In this document: piece after piece, positions 16,988 through 24,273 of the stretch
Numbering within the stretch: position 1 is the stretch's first letter
Layout: every line of letters begins with the position of its first letter
Made by a program: the position numbers and the translations under genes
The notes under the pieces: model-generated
What the model saw: the letters and a program-made list of their open reading frames with translations, nothing else
Database searches by the model: none
What the model was told of the DNA's origin: nothing
NCBI GenBank assembly: GCA_030602715.1
Contig: JAUVZD010000002.1
Location: 1 to 64,000 of the forward strand
Direction: 5' to 3'
From: Candidatus Coatesiibacteriota bacterium
GTDB taxonomy: Bacteria; RBG-13-66-14; B26-G2; JAUVZD01
Length of the DNA: 64,000 nucleotides

Positions 16988-18619
16988 CTAATCATACTTT
17001 CCGGCTCTGATGTTCTCAATGGTCTTTACGATGTCTTCGTATTTATCGGTATCCGGTTCAAGCTCCAGATAACGCTCAAAATGGTGAATGGACTCATCAA
17101 AACGGCTTAGTTTGAGGTAGAGCGAGGCGATATTGTAATGCACCAAAGCCCAATCAGGACGAAATTCCAGGGCACGGGCATAGGCGTCCACAGCCTTCTG
17201 GAAATAAGACTTCCAATTGGTGGAGGTGGCTCCCACTATCCAATAGTCGTTTCCCAAACGACTGTAAACCTCTGGAATACGGTCGTTCTTCTCCAAAATC
17301 CCCAGATAGTGTTCTATTGCTTTGGTGTGGTCTCCCTCTTCCTCAATCAGCACACCTATGCGCACGGATGCGGGCAGATAATCGGGATCCACCAGCAGAG
17401 CGTTCTCAAAAGCCTCCCTGGCAAGGGCGAATTCCTCCGGCTCTGGGGCGGTCTCTCTGGAAAGCTTCTTTGCCTCGGCGATGGCTCTTGCCGCTTCCTT
17501 TAAACTCTCAGTAATTTCCATAAACTCATCACCATACTCAAACTTGATGTCATCAGCAATGTTCTCCAATCCCTTGATCTCTGCCTCCAGCTCGGGGTCA
17601 AGCTCGCCACTCAGGGAGATGGCTAATTCGGAAAGACCAGCAACGACCTTCCCCAGCCTATCAAAAAATTCCGGGTCAACCACCGGGACCGTCATGGTGG
17701 ACAACACTTTCCCTAAATTGTCCAGTTCGGCGAAAAGGTGCTCATCTATGATTACCAGTGAACTCAGTTTCCTCTGACCATACTTCAAATAGACCAAACC
17801 CAAACCCAGATATGATGAGGGCAGGGGCTCCATTTCTATCGCCGTTATGTATTCCTCAATAGCCCCTTCGTAAGCCTTCTCGTTGAACAGTGCCTCAGCC
17901 AGTTTTGCATGAGCCAATGAGAATTCCGGGTCCTTGCCTATCGCCTGAGAGAAGAAACCTATCTTCTGCCCGGTGACAGTAGCCGAAAGACCCTTCGCAC
18001 ACCATTTAAGGGCATGGAGATTACCGGTGGGGGCAAGCTCAAGCTCTGCGGTGGATGCAAAACCTATCGCCTCCACCACCTGCTGAGCAATCGTGGTCAT
18101 ATAATCATAGAACATGCTCTCGTCATCACCCAAGGTGGTTTCCAAGACCACATCACCGCTGTCCACATCCACCAAACGACAGTTTATAGTCAGAGCGCCC
18201 TCCTGACCGGTATAATCGCCCAGGAGAACGAAACTGGCTCCCAGATATCTACCCAGGTCGTAAAGTTGGGAGCTGTCCAAATCCCCATCTAGACTTATAC
18301 CACAGGCTTTAGAGGCATCCGAGACCACATCAAAGGAGCTGACCAACATCAGCTGGGATTTCTCCATTTTGTATGCAATGCAAGCTGGAATGGCATAAGA
18401 GAGCCATCCGTGAGTGCTGAAGGGGGAAACTTCCGGCAATTCCACCCCCGGTGGAGCCGGCGGGATTTCCTCACCACCAGGTGACATATCCTCAAAAGGC
18501 AGAATCGCTATCTGGTAATGAATGGGACCGGTCGGTGATGTAACTACTTGCGCAAAAACCTGCCCGCCCAAGAGGGCTAAGACCACTATCAGCGCCGATA
18601 AGCGGCAACCCTTCTTCAT
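16988..18619 (-). CDS. Exported TolB-like/TPR protein
   Basis: 543 residues with a signal peptide (cleavage near QVFA). Residues about 35-190 resemble the TolB amino-terminal/FlgO-like domain (YQIAILPFEDMSPGG, LGRYLGASFVLLGDYTGQ, TINCRLVDVDSGDVV), followed by TPR motifs (AHAKLAEALFNEKAYEGAIE..., YLGLGLVYLKYGQ, VHYNIASLYLKLSRFDESIHHFERYLELEPD near the end). Proteins with this build are common in FCB-type genomes and act in the periplasm as scaffolds; the partner is unknown. AAGGAGG precedes the ATG. It leads a two-gene unit with the zinc-ribbon gene. Confidence 0.75.
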   Translation of the reverse strand: MKKGCRLSALIVVLALLGGQVFAQVVTSPTGPIHYQIAILPFEDMSPGGEEIPPAPPGVELPEVSPFSTHGWLSYAIPACIAYKMEKSQLMLVSSFDVVSDASKACGISLDGDLDSSQLYDLGRYLGASFVLLGDYTGQEGALTINCRLVDVDSGDVVLETTLGDDESMFYDYMTTIAQQVVEAIGFASTAELELAPTGNLHALKWCAKGLSATVTGQKIGFFSQAIGKDPEFSLAHAKLAEALFNEKAYEGAIEEYITAIEMEPLPSSYLGLGLVYLKYGQRKLSSLVIIDEHLFAELDNLGKVLSTMTVPVVDPEFFDRLGKVVAGLSELAISLSGELDPELEAEIKGLENIADDIKFEYGDEFMEITESLKEAARAIAEAKKLSRETAPEPEEFALAREAFENALLVDPDYLPASVRIGVLIEEEGDHTKAIEHYLGILEKNDRIPEVYSRLGNDYWIVGATSTNWKSYFQKAVDAYARALEFRPDWALVHYNIASLYLKLSRFDESIHHFERYLELEPDTDKYEDIVKTIENIRAGKYD

Positions 18620-18697
18620 CTACATCCTCCTTAAAATCTATCAATGATTGCTCATTCTTCTCAGACCATACAACAGATCGCCCAAAAACTGCCCCTT

Positions 18698-19372
18698 TTA
18701 AACCACCCGCTCCCCGGCTCTCTTGCCGGGGCTTTTGTCATAGACCTCACTTACATAAAAAACATAGGCTGCGGGAACCTTGCGGTCGGAGGGCTTATGA
18801 AACATATCGTGAGCCGCCATCTCAAAACGGTAATAGGGGCTTTTGGGCTTCACAATCTCAGTCACGCAGTTGACCATATATGAAAGGACTCCGCTCTCCA
18901 AGTCCACATACAACAGGCTTGCTCGGGGGTCCTGCTGAATATTCTCATAGGTCCGCTTGCCATAAATCTCCAAAGAACCTAGTTTGTATAAATCCAGCTC
19001 ATCCTCACTGGAGTAAAACTCCATCAATGCTTTAAGCCTTTCGGGAAGAGTCGCCTCCCAATCCCCGGCCATACCTTCCTCTATCATCTTCTCAAAGGCG
19101 GAGGTCCTCTCCTCCAGCAGGTCCTCTCTGGGGAGCAAGCCCACCCCCTTTGCCGCTGAGCTGACCGGAAAGGGATGATAGCTTCCTCTGGTGGTCATCA
19201 CCGGTAGATGGGGACCGAAGCCCCCCGGACCAACACCTTCAAGCATCCGCTCAAGCGACTTAATGCGCGCGGAACACTGCCAGTGGATGAAGCTCTCGGG
19301 CAGGGGGCGCAGGGGAATTTCTATACTTTCGCCCTCAACATTTATGGTGATGTTATCCACCGCTCTCTCCAA
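18698..19372 (-). CDS. Unrecognised soluble protein
   Basis: 224 residues, no signal peptide, no membrane segment. I do not recognise a family. It has a short beta-rich start (NITINVEGESIEIPLRPLP), a histidine/proline stretch (GGFGPHLPVMTTRGSYHPFP) and an acidic helix-rich middle. The first possible start is a TTG at 19372; a GTG four codons later is also possible. A TATAAT box at 19390-19395 on the same strand lies about 18 bases upstream, implying a very short leader. GC and codon use match core genes. Confidence 0.55.
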   Translation of the reverse strand: MERAVDNITINVEGESIEIPLRPLPESFIHWQCSARIKSLERMLEGVGPGGFGPHLPVMTTRGSYHPFPVSSAAKGVGLLPREDLLEERTSAFEKMIEEGMAGDWEATLPERLKALMEFYSSEDELDLYKLGSLEIYGKRTYENIQQDPRASLLYVDLESGVLSYMVNCVTEIVKPKSPYYRFEMAAHDMFHKPSDRKVPAAYVFYVSEVYDKSPGKRAGERVV

Positions 19373-19438
19373 CGGGGAAAAGGTATTTTATTATAGCCGA
19401 TTCTTGTGAGAAATTCCAGCATAAAATAAGACCTTCTG

Positions 19439-19465
19439 CCCCGCCCCGCTTGTAGCGGGGCGGGG
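19439..19465. terminator. Long GC-rich hairpin downstream of the DUF6754 cluster
   Basis: Perfect 11-base arms (CCCCGCCCCGC / GCGGGGCGGGG) with a TTGTA loop, 36 bases beyond the last gene of the membrane cluster and upstream of the 224-residue gene. No T-run directly follows on the minus strand. It belongs to a set of similar intergenic CCCCGCC-GGCGGGG hairpins in this window. Confidence 0.55.
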
Positions 19466-19500
19466 AAAAAGGTTAATGCCTAAAGACCAAAATCAACGCC

Positions 19501-20136
19501 TCACTTCAATATATTAAGCCAATCGTGCAATAGAAAATAGAGCCGCTCATACAGTAGCGACATCCGGCTCATCACCACCGCGCCGAAACGCGCCCCCAGA
19601 GTTATCATAATGAAATAGCGCCCCACCCTGGCCGTCCCGCCGATTATTCCGGTGTGGCGTTTGGTCATGAAGAAATAGGTCAGGGTGCAGATGGTGCCAG
19701 CGATGATGATGGCGTTGTTGACATCCAGGAAGGTGAAGGAGCCCCAGGGGGAGGAGTAACTGGTGACCAGTGGAAGAACTGTGGCCGCTACCTGTTGACG
19801 GATGGAGGCGTCCAAGGCGCCGATGATGCCCACCGCTCCGGATATGCCGAAGAAGAAGGAGAGGGGGATGCGGGTGAGCCAGGCGAACCGCTTGGAGAAG
19901 CGCATATAGAAGAGGGCGCCGATGATGATGGGGACGATGTTTAAGAGGCGCCCGTCATAGAGCAAAGGCTTTATGCCGGTGTTTACCACATTATAATAGT
20001 TGATGACCACCAGATGCCCGGCGGTAAAGCCGATGAGAATGTGCTCGGCAAGGCGAAAGGCGGGGTTCTGCTTCCACAGTAGGCTCCCTATCGCCAGGGT
20101 CAAAAGTGCAGCTATCCATACCCCCACCAGAGTCAT
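19501..20136 (-). CDS. Polytopic membrane protein, last gene of DUF6754-associated cluster
   Basis: 211 residues with about six hydrophobic helices and almost no soluble part. Characteristic stretches are NPAFRLAEHILIGFTAGHLV and a helix ending YMRFSKRFAWLTRIPLSFFFG. No named family recognised. Its ATG lies one base after the stop of the preceding 274-residue gene, so the two are translationally close. The protein probably forms the membrane part of a complex with the other three membrane proteins of the cluster. Confidence 0.65.
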   Translation of the reverse strand: MTLVGVWIAALLTLAIGSLLWKQNPAFRLAEHILIGFTAGHLVVINYYNVVNTGIKPLLYDGRLLNIVPIIIGALFYMRFSKRFAWLTRIPLSFFFGISGAVGIIGALDASIRQQVAATVLPLVTSYSSPWGSFTFLDVNNAIIIAGTICTLTYFFMTKRHTGIIGGTARVGRYFIMITLGARFGAVVMSRMSLLYERLYFLLHDWLNILK

Positions 20137-20137
20137 T

Positions 20138-20962
20138 TTAGCCCACCACCCGTCCCTTCTTGCGCCGGGCGATTATCAAGGCTACTACATTACCGGCGAT
20201 GATGAGTGCCATTACCAATACCTGCCCCACCGACTGGGCATCCATCCCCCGCTTGCCCAGCCCTTCCATCCCCATAAGCTCCTCATACTCCGCCGCCCCC
20301 TTCAAACCCACCACCGCACCGTCCACCTGCCCGGATTGAAGATAGGGCTCAAGCGGTGGGAAGCTTGCCGCATTGATCGACGCCAGCACCTTAATCTGCG
20401 GGTTCTGGGTTTTGACCTGTTCCAGATATATAATCGGTCCGCTCTCCCGGTCGGCGAAGTCCACTATCATAGGTATATCCAGTATCCCCCCTGCTTCATC
20501 CATTATGGGCAGTTCATCAAGGGGGGTACCGGAGAAATCTCGCACAAACGCTCCCCGAAAGTCATGAGAGATGAGCCTGATCATAGTATGCACCCCGGGT
20601 GCGTATCCCAGGTTGACATAATCCACGCCGTAAGTGCGCCCCAGTTCATCGCCTATGCGCCGCAGGAAGACATCCATCACCATCGGTCCCTGGTCCCACA
20701 TGGAGATGGAGATGATTCGCAGGTCTCTGTCCGGCTCCATCAGATGGCGCAGAATGGCTTCCATCTGAGGGAGTATTTCGGCACGGTTCTCCACATCAAA
20801 GTCGGCGCCGACCAGAACCAAACTGCCCGCGGGAAGCTCATCAATTGCCCGATAAAAGGAGAGTGTGGATTCCTCTATGGAATACTCCATCCCCGGCGCC
20901 CAGATGAGCAGGGCGACCATCACTGTGCCCAATATGAGGAAGATTATGTGCTGGGGCTGCAT
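20138..20962 (-). CDS. Membrane-anchored protein with soluble domain, DUF6754-associated
   Basis: 274 residues: an N-terminal helix (residues 7-23), a large soluble domain (about 30-240) and a C-terminal helix (VLVMALIIAGNVVALII) ending in basic residues. The soluble part holds LPAGSLVLVGADFDVENRAE, GVDYVNLGYAPGVHTMIRLI and VDGAVVGLKGAAEYEELMG, suggesting an alternating alpha/beta fold outside the membrane. No enzyme motif recognised. It is directly coupled to the 211-residue membrane gene and resembles in layout the DUF6754 protein of the same cluster. Confidence 0.6.
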   Translation of the reverse strand: MQPQHIIFLILGTVMVALLIWAPGMEYSIEESTLSFYRAIDELPAGSLVLVGADFDVENRAEILPQMEAILRHLMEPDRDLRIISISMWDQGPMVMDVFLRRIGDELGRTYGVDYVNLGYAPGVHTMIRLISHDFRGAFVRDFSGTPLDELPIMDEAGGILDIPMIVDFADRESGPIIYLEQVKTQNPQIKVLASINAASFPPLEPYLQSGQVDGAVVGLKGAAEYEELMGMEGLGKRGMDAQSVGQVLVMALIIAGNVVALIIARRKKGRVVG

Positions 20963-21009
20963 TGTCGTTTATCGTGTGCTGCTTTTTGCAGAATAAGTAA
21001 ATCCAATCC

Positions 21010-21039
21010 CCCACCCCGCCGTTCATTCGGCGGGGTGGG
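21010..21039. terminator. GC-rich hairpin within the DUF6754 cluster
   Basis: Perfect 12-base arms CCCACCCCGCCG / CGGCGGGGTGGG with a TTCATT loop. It lies downstream (minus strand) of the 191-residue secreted gene and upstream of the 274-residue gene, so it could split the cluster into two transcripts or act as an attenuator/processing site. No clear T-run. Confidence 0.5.
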
Positions 21040-21056
21040 TATGGAATACCTGGTAA

Positions 21057-21632
21057 TTAATATACCAGAGCGCTTGCCGCCACAGCTACCTTGCCGGATT
21101 CTTCAACAATTCCCGGAGCCTCGGAAACGATGGTCTCCAGATTGGTCTGACCCTCGCTCAGCCGGTCCTTAAGACCGGTCAACTTGGTTGCACCCAGGGG
21201 ATTATCGGTTATCGCCTGGACCAGGTCGGAGATGGCAGTGGGTATCTTAGGAACAAGCCCGATCGCTTCCTCTAAGCAAATCTGCAAGTTCTCAGGAAGT
21301 CTCTGCACCAATGTTACTACATCCTTCACCACATCCATGTGTTCTTGGGTCATTTCTACCGCTTCTCTGGCTTCCTTCAGACTATCAACATCCTCGTAGA
21401 TGTTGGTGAAGCCATAGACATCGCTCACCGTCGCCAGAGCTTCCTTCGCCCGCAACAGGTCTTCGTGATACAGGGTGTACATATCAGCCACGCTCTGGAT
21501 CTCCCCCAGAAGAGTGTCTATGGACGAGGTGTCAAACTCCTCCCCTCCGCCGGTGACATCCCCCAGTCCGTAGCCGAAGACGGCTACCGGTATCAGGGCG
21601 ACTGCAATGGTTACAAGAATTGCACTTCTCAT
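21057..21632 (-). CDS. Secreted helical protein of unknown function
   Basis: 191 residues with a signal peptide (MRSAILVTIAVALIPVAVFG). The mature part is predicted mainly helical with heptad-like spacing (MYTLYHEDLLRAKEALATVS, KEAREAVEMTQEHMDVVKDV, LKDRLSEGQTNLETIVSEAP), so an extended coiled coil is likely. AAGGAGG precedes the ATG. It stands inside the DUF6754 cluster and is transcribed with it, although hairpins and a 100-base gap separate it from the neighbours. A periplasmic partner of the membrane proteins is plausible but unproven. Confidence 0.6.
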   Translation of the reverse strand: MRSAILVTIAVALIPVAVFGYGLGDVTGGGEEFDTSSIDTLLGEIQSVADMYTLYHEDLLRAKEALATVSDVYGFTNIYEDVDSLKEAREAVEMTQEHMDVVKDVVTLVQRLPENLQICLEEAIGLVPKIPTAISDLVQAITDNPLGATKLTGLKDRLSEGQTNLETIVSEAPGIVEESGKVAVAASALVY

Positions 21633-21732
21633 CTCTTTCCCTCCTTAAGGGTTGGTTAATTGGCTATATAATCTATTGTAGCTGTATCTCTCTACAAGTC
21701 TTACTTAGTTCCTTTTCTCGTCTCCTCCAACA

Positions 21733-22353
21733 CTACCCCACAAAATGTCCTCGCTCTATGCCCAATATCACCCTTAAGAACACCGCTATCCCCCCCAGAC
21801 TAGCCCCCAGAAGTATCCCCCGGCTTCCCCCCACATTGGGCACATCCATTATCCAGGCACCTATCACCGGTATCCCGGACCAGATCTCCGTCCCGATGGC
21901 TGAGCGCCCCAGTATGACCAGAAAGGCGGCTCCCACCAGCACCCCGGCCTCCAGACTGCGAATGCGGAAGGCTCGGAAGGATGCCGAGGCGATGAAGAAC
22001 GCCAGCAAACTCACCATAGTGGTGGTCAGGGGGGTGAAGACCCAGTCAAATAGCCAGCGATATATGACGTGCGTGGGCGAGAAGGCGATACCGATCACGA
22101 TGGTGCCGAACATCACCACCAACAGGGCCAGGCTGTTCCACCACTCCTTCCTTCTGCGCAAAAAATCCCGACCGTGGATCTGGGTTAGGTTGACCGCACC
22201 CAGTCCCGCCGCCACCCCGCCGATTATGACCATCCACTTCATCCCCACGCCCATAAACATCACCAGGGGACCGAAGCCGCTGAAAGCCCCGACGAAGATG
22301 ATGCCGGCGATGGTGGCGGTGATGATTATGGGTATCAGTCGGCGCGTGCCCAT
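21733..22353 (-). CDS. Polytopic membrane protein, DUF6754-associated
   Basis: 206 residues with about six hydrophobic helices. Distinctive motifs: FSGFGPLVMFMGVGMKWMVI and GLGAVNLTQIHGRDFLRRRK (a basic loop after the second helix), then SPTHVIYRWLFDWVFTPL. The protein is nearly all membrane. Its ATG is five bases after the start of the upstream stop codon, with GAGGTGA overlapping that stop as the ribosome-binding site, so translation is coupled to the DUF6754-like gene. No named family recognised. Confidence 0.65.
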   Translation of the reverse strand: MGTRRLIPIIITATIAGIIFVGAFSGFGPLVMFMGVGMKWMVIIGGVAAGLGAVNLTQIHGRDFLRRRKEWWNSLALLVVMFGTIVIGIAFSPTHVIYRWLFDWVFTPLTTTMVSLLAFFIASASFRAFRIRSLEAGVLVGAAFLVILGRSAIGTEIWSGIPVIGAWIMDVPNVGGSRGILLGASLGGIAVFLRVILGIERGHFVG

Positions 22354-22357
22354 AGCA

Positions 22358-23122
22358 TCACCTCATAAACCATTCAAAAAGCTGGTTGGCACCGAAAAAC
22401 CCCAGAACGGTGAACAGCAGTATCAGCGCAATCAAGATTATGCGCATCACATCCTGCCCGGCCAGGTTACCCCGGGTGGTGGGGTCATCGGAAAGATATG
22501 CCCCGGCCCCGAATATCTCCTCCCCGATCAGAGTGTAATCACAGCAGACGAAATAGAAGGGCAACTGCTGAAGGTCGTCGGTTCCGGCAATCTGCATTGG
22601 ACCGAGCATGCGCCCCCCCTCGGCAAGGAGGAGGGTCGCCGCCCCGAAGGTGCCGACCATGATGTTTGCCGCCGCCCGCTCGCTCTCTATGGTCTCCAGC
22701 GCCCCGGCCACATAGGGGAAGGGGTCCTTGGCGATGAAGCGCACCATCTCCTCCCGGAAGGCGTCCGGGTGGATGGAGCGGGAATAGGCGTTGCGCAGAA
22801 TCTCCTCGGTGGCTAGATGAACGGTGACCACGCTGTTGGTGATTATGGGGCTCGCCCCCATCTCGGCGCATTTCTCGGCTATGTATCTCAATATGGCGAA
22901 GGCGGCGAAGGTGTCCGGGTAGAAGCGGGACATTCCCAGGGTGAAATGCACCGGACGCCCCATCTCCGTCGCCCGACCTATGGCTTCGTCTATGGCCGAG
23001 AGACCGGCTATGGGGCGGATGGCAAACTGCGCCCCCCGACGGGCGCGAATAATGTAAAAGAGATATACCCCCACGATGAGCAGGAAGAGGATGAACAGGG
23101 GCAGGGAGGGGGAGCCGAACAT
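22358..23122 (-). CDS. DUF6754-like membrane protein, first gene of the cluster
   Basis: 254 residues from the ATG at 23122, which has GAGG well placed; a TTG at 23152 is possible but lacks a site. An N-terminal helix is followed by a soluble domain opening with IRPIAGLSAIDEAIGRATEM then GRPVHFTLG, the hallmark of DUF6754, and continuing through YIAEKCAEMGASPIITN and AEGGRMLGPMQIAGTDDLQQ, then a C-terminal helix. The family is widespread in uncultured bacteria and has no known function. It heads a five-gene minus-strand cluster of mostly membrane proteins. Confidence 0.75.
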   Translation of the reverse strand: MFGSPSLPLFILFLLIVGVYLFYIIRARRGAQFAIRPIAGLSAIDEAIGRATEMGRPVHFTLGMSRFYPDTFAAFAILRYIAEKCAEMGASPIITNSVVTVHLATEEILRNAYSRSIHPDAFREEMVRFIAKDPFPYVAGALETIESERAAANIMVGTFGAATLLLAEGGRMLGPMQIAGTDDLQQLPFYFVCCDYTLIGEEIFGAGAYLSDDPTTRGNLAGQDVMRIILIALILLFTVLGFFGANQLFEWFMR

Positions 23123-23219
23123 CAAAACCTCACTTCCGGTGATTAATCCCAAGTTTACAAAAGCGGTCTGGCGTTGTCAATATGGAAATAAGAGAAGGGT
23201 GAGATGAATACAGAAGGCA

Positions 23220-23238
23220 ACCCCGCCGGTGGCGGGGT
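23220..23238. other. Short GC-rich intergenic hairpin
   Basis: ACCCCGCC, GGT loop, GGCGGGGT. It lies between the DUF6754 gene start and the DUF4145 gene stop, at the border where the sequence becomes AT-rich. Same core as the other intergenic hairpins. Confidence 0.5.
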
Positions 23239-23308
23239 CGCATTTGGGTATATGAAAAATAAGGCGACTATCCCCTAACGACAAGTAATGGGTGTTTGTT
23301 TGGGGATT

Positions 23309-23968
23309 CTAAGATGATTCTTTCTTTTTATCTCTATCTTTAATGGCATCTTTTTTGGTTTGGGGGAGTTTTTTATAGAGGTCATCAATCTTTTTAGGTT
23401 GGGAAATCATAGTTTCTGATATTAGATTAACTAAGTGGAATAATTGTGTTGCGATATCTATATCGTCTTTAATATCCATTTGTCCTGGATGAACTGCTTC
23501 GTTGCCTATAACTCTTACAATGTCGAGAGCCTGTTGTATTTTAACTGGTAATCCTTTTTCCACTAGGTTGCTAATAGCTATGTTTAAATTTTTGTTCGGC
23601 TCACCTAATTGTATGCAAAGTTTCTGAATACATAATCTCAATAACGCAGTAGCGCCACGAAGAGATTTTTGAACGATTGACCTTGCTTCATTGTAATCAC
23701 GTTTTATGTCTTCATTGAGGTCTTCATTAGGTGGAGCAATAACTAGTGATTCTGGAAAAATCAAAGATTCGCCACGCCATAATTGGTATTGTTTGCATCT
23801 CTTACATTGAACAGTTTTTAACCAAGGCAGCTCAATATAACCATCTACATCATCATTGGTTATGAACGAATCAAAAGAAATTTGGTGTGCAAATACATCG
23901 CAGTATGGACAGTTATAGGCGTCCCTATTAATTGATGGTGCAGTATAGGGGGGTAGATTGTTTGACAT
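23309..23968 (-). CDS. DUF4145 family protein with N-terminal zinc ribbon
   Basis: 219 residues. The N-terminus carries CPYC (about 19-22) and CKRC (about 55-58), a likely zinc site. The C-terminal two thirds match DUF4145 (PF13643): ALLRLCIQKLCIQLGEPNKN, LVEKGLPVKIQQALDIVRVI, GNEAVHPGQMDIKDD, then KIDDLYKKLPQTKKDAIKDRD. DUF4145 proteins often lie near restriction or other defence genes, as here where a restriction-modification gene diverges from it. AGGAGG precedes the ATG. AT-rich, part of an acquired island. Biochemical role unknown. Confidence 0.85.
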   Translation of the reverse strand: MSNNLPPYTAPSINRDAYNCPYCDVFAHQISFDSFITNDDVDGYIELPWLKTVQCKRCKQYQLWRGESLIFPESLVIAPPNEDLNEDIKRDYNEARSIVQKSLRGATALLRLCIQKLCIQLGEPNKNLNIAISNLVEKGLPVKIQQALDIVRVIGNEAVHPGQMDIKDDIDIATQLFHLVNLISETMISQPKKIDDLYKKLPQTKKDAIKDRDKKKESS

Positions 23969-24042
23969 TTTTTAACCTCCTATAGAAGGCGGGTGTTTAT
24001 TGTTTGATTATAACACACTATAATGCTCTTGAGAATAAAAAC

Positions 24043-24071
24043 TTGACAATATGTTTTTTTGAGCTTATATT
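24043..24071 (+). promoter_or_regulatory. Promoter of the restriction-modification unit
   Basis: TTGACA (24043-24048), 17-base spacer containing a T-run, TATATT (24066-24071); the first start codon follows at 24092. On the opposite strand a TATAAT at 24007-24012 probably serves the DUF4145 gene, so the region is a divergent promoter. Confidence 0.65.
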
Positions 24072-24091
24072 TTCTATGCGAAAGGAGACAT

Positions 24092-24271
24092 ATGTATACT
24101 GAGCGTTTGGAAGCGTCAGTTACACATTCCATACTTACTCAATTGAGTGATTTGGGGTGGGTTGTAGATGAAAAAGACCCAAAAAATAATGTTACACAGC
24201 AACGTCCCAAGACTCAAGCAGAAAAAGAAATACAAACTCTGGGTTTTGGAGTGAAGGTGCGTGATAAGTAA
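24092..24271 (+). CDS. 59-residue stub resembling the start of a type I restriction protein
   Basis: It starts at the ATG at 24092, preceded by AAAGGAG; the frame is open 11 codons further upstream. The sequence LSDLGWVVDEKDPKNNVTQQ then RPKTQAEKEI is typical of the N-terminal part of type I R- or M-type proteins, which normally continues into a PD-(D/E)xK-like fold, but here it ends after 59 residues. Two bases later the full-length enzyme gene starts, with its own, different version of the same region (LSQLGW...). Either a truncated duplicate of the enzyme N-terminus or a small subunit. I favour a degenerate N-terminal duplicate. Confidence 0.5.
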   Translation: MYTERLEASVTHSILTQLSDLGWVVDEKDPKNNVTQQRPKTQAEKEIQTLGFGVKVRDK

Positions 24272-24273
24272 AG

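Noticed and set aside
20000-22816. Two plus-strand frames of about 390 codons each across the DUF6754 cluster
   Set aside because: They lie antisense to coupled minus-strand genes with good starts and membrane helices; their own translation is rich in His/Pro/Arg and lacks any family resemblance.
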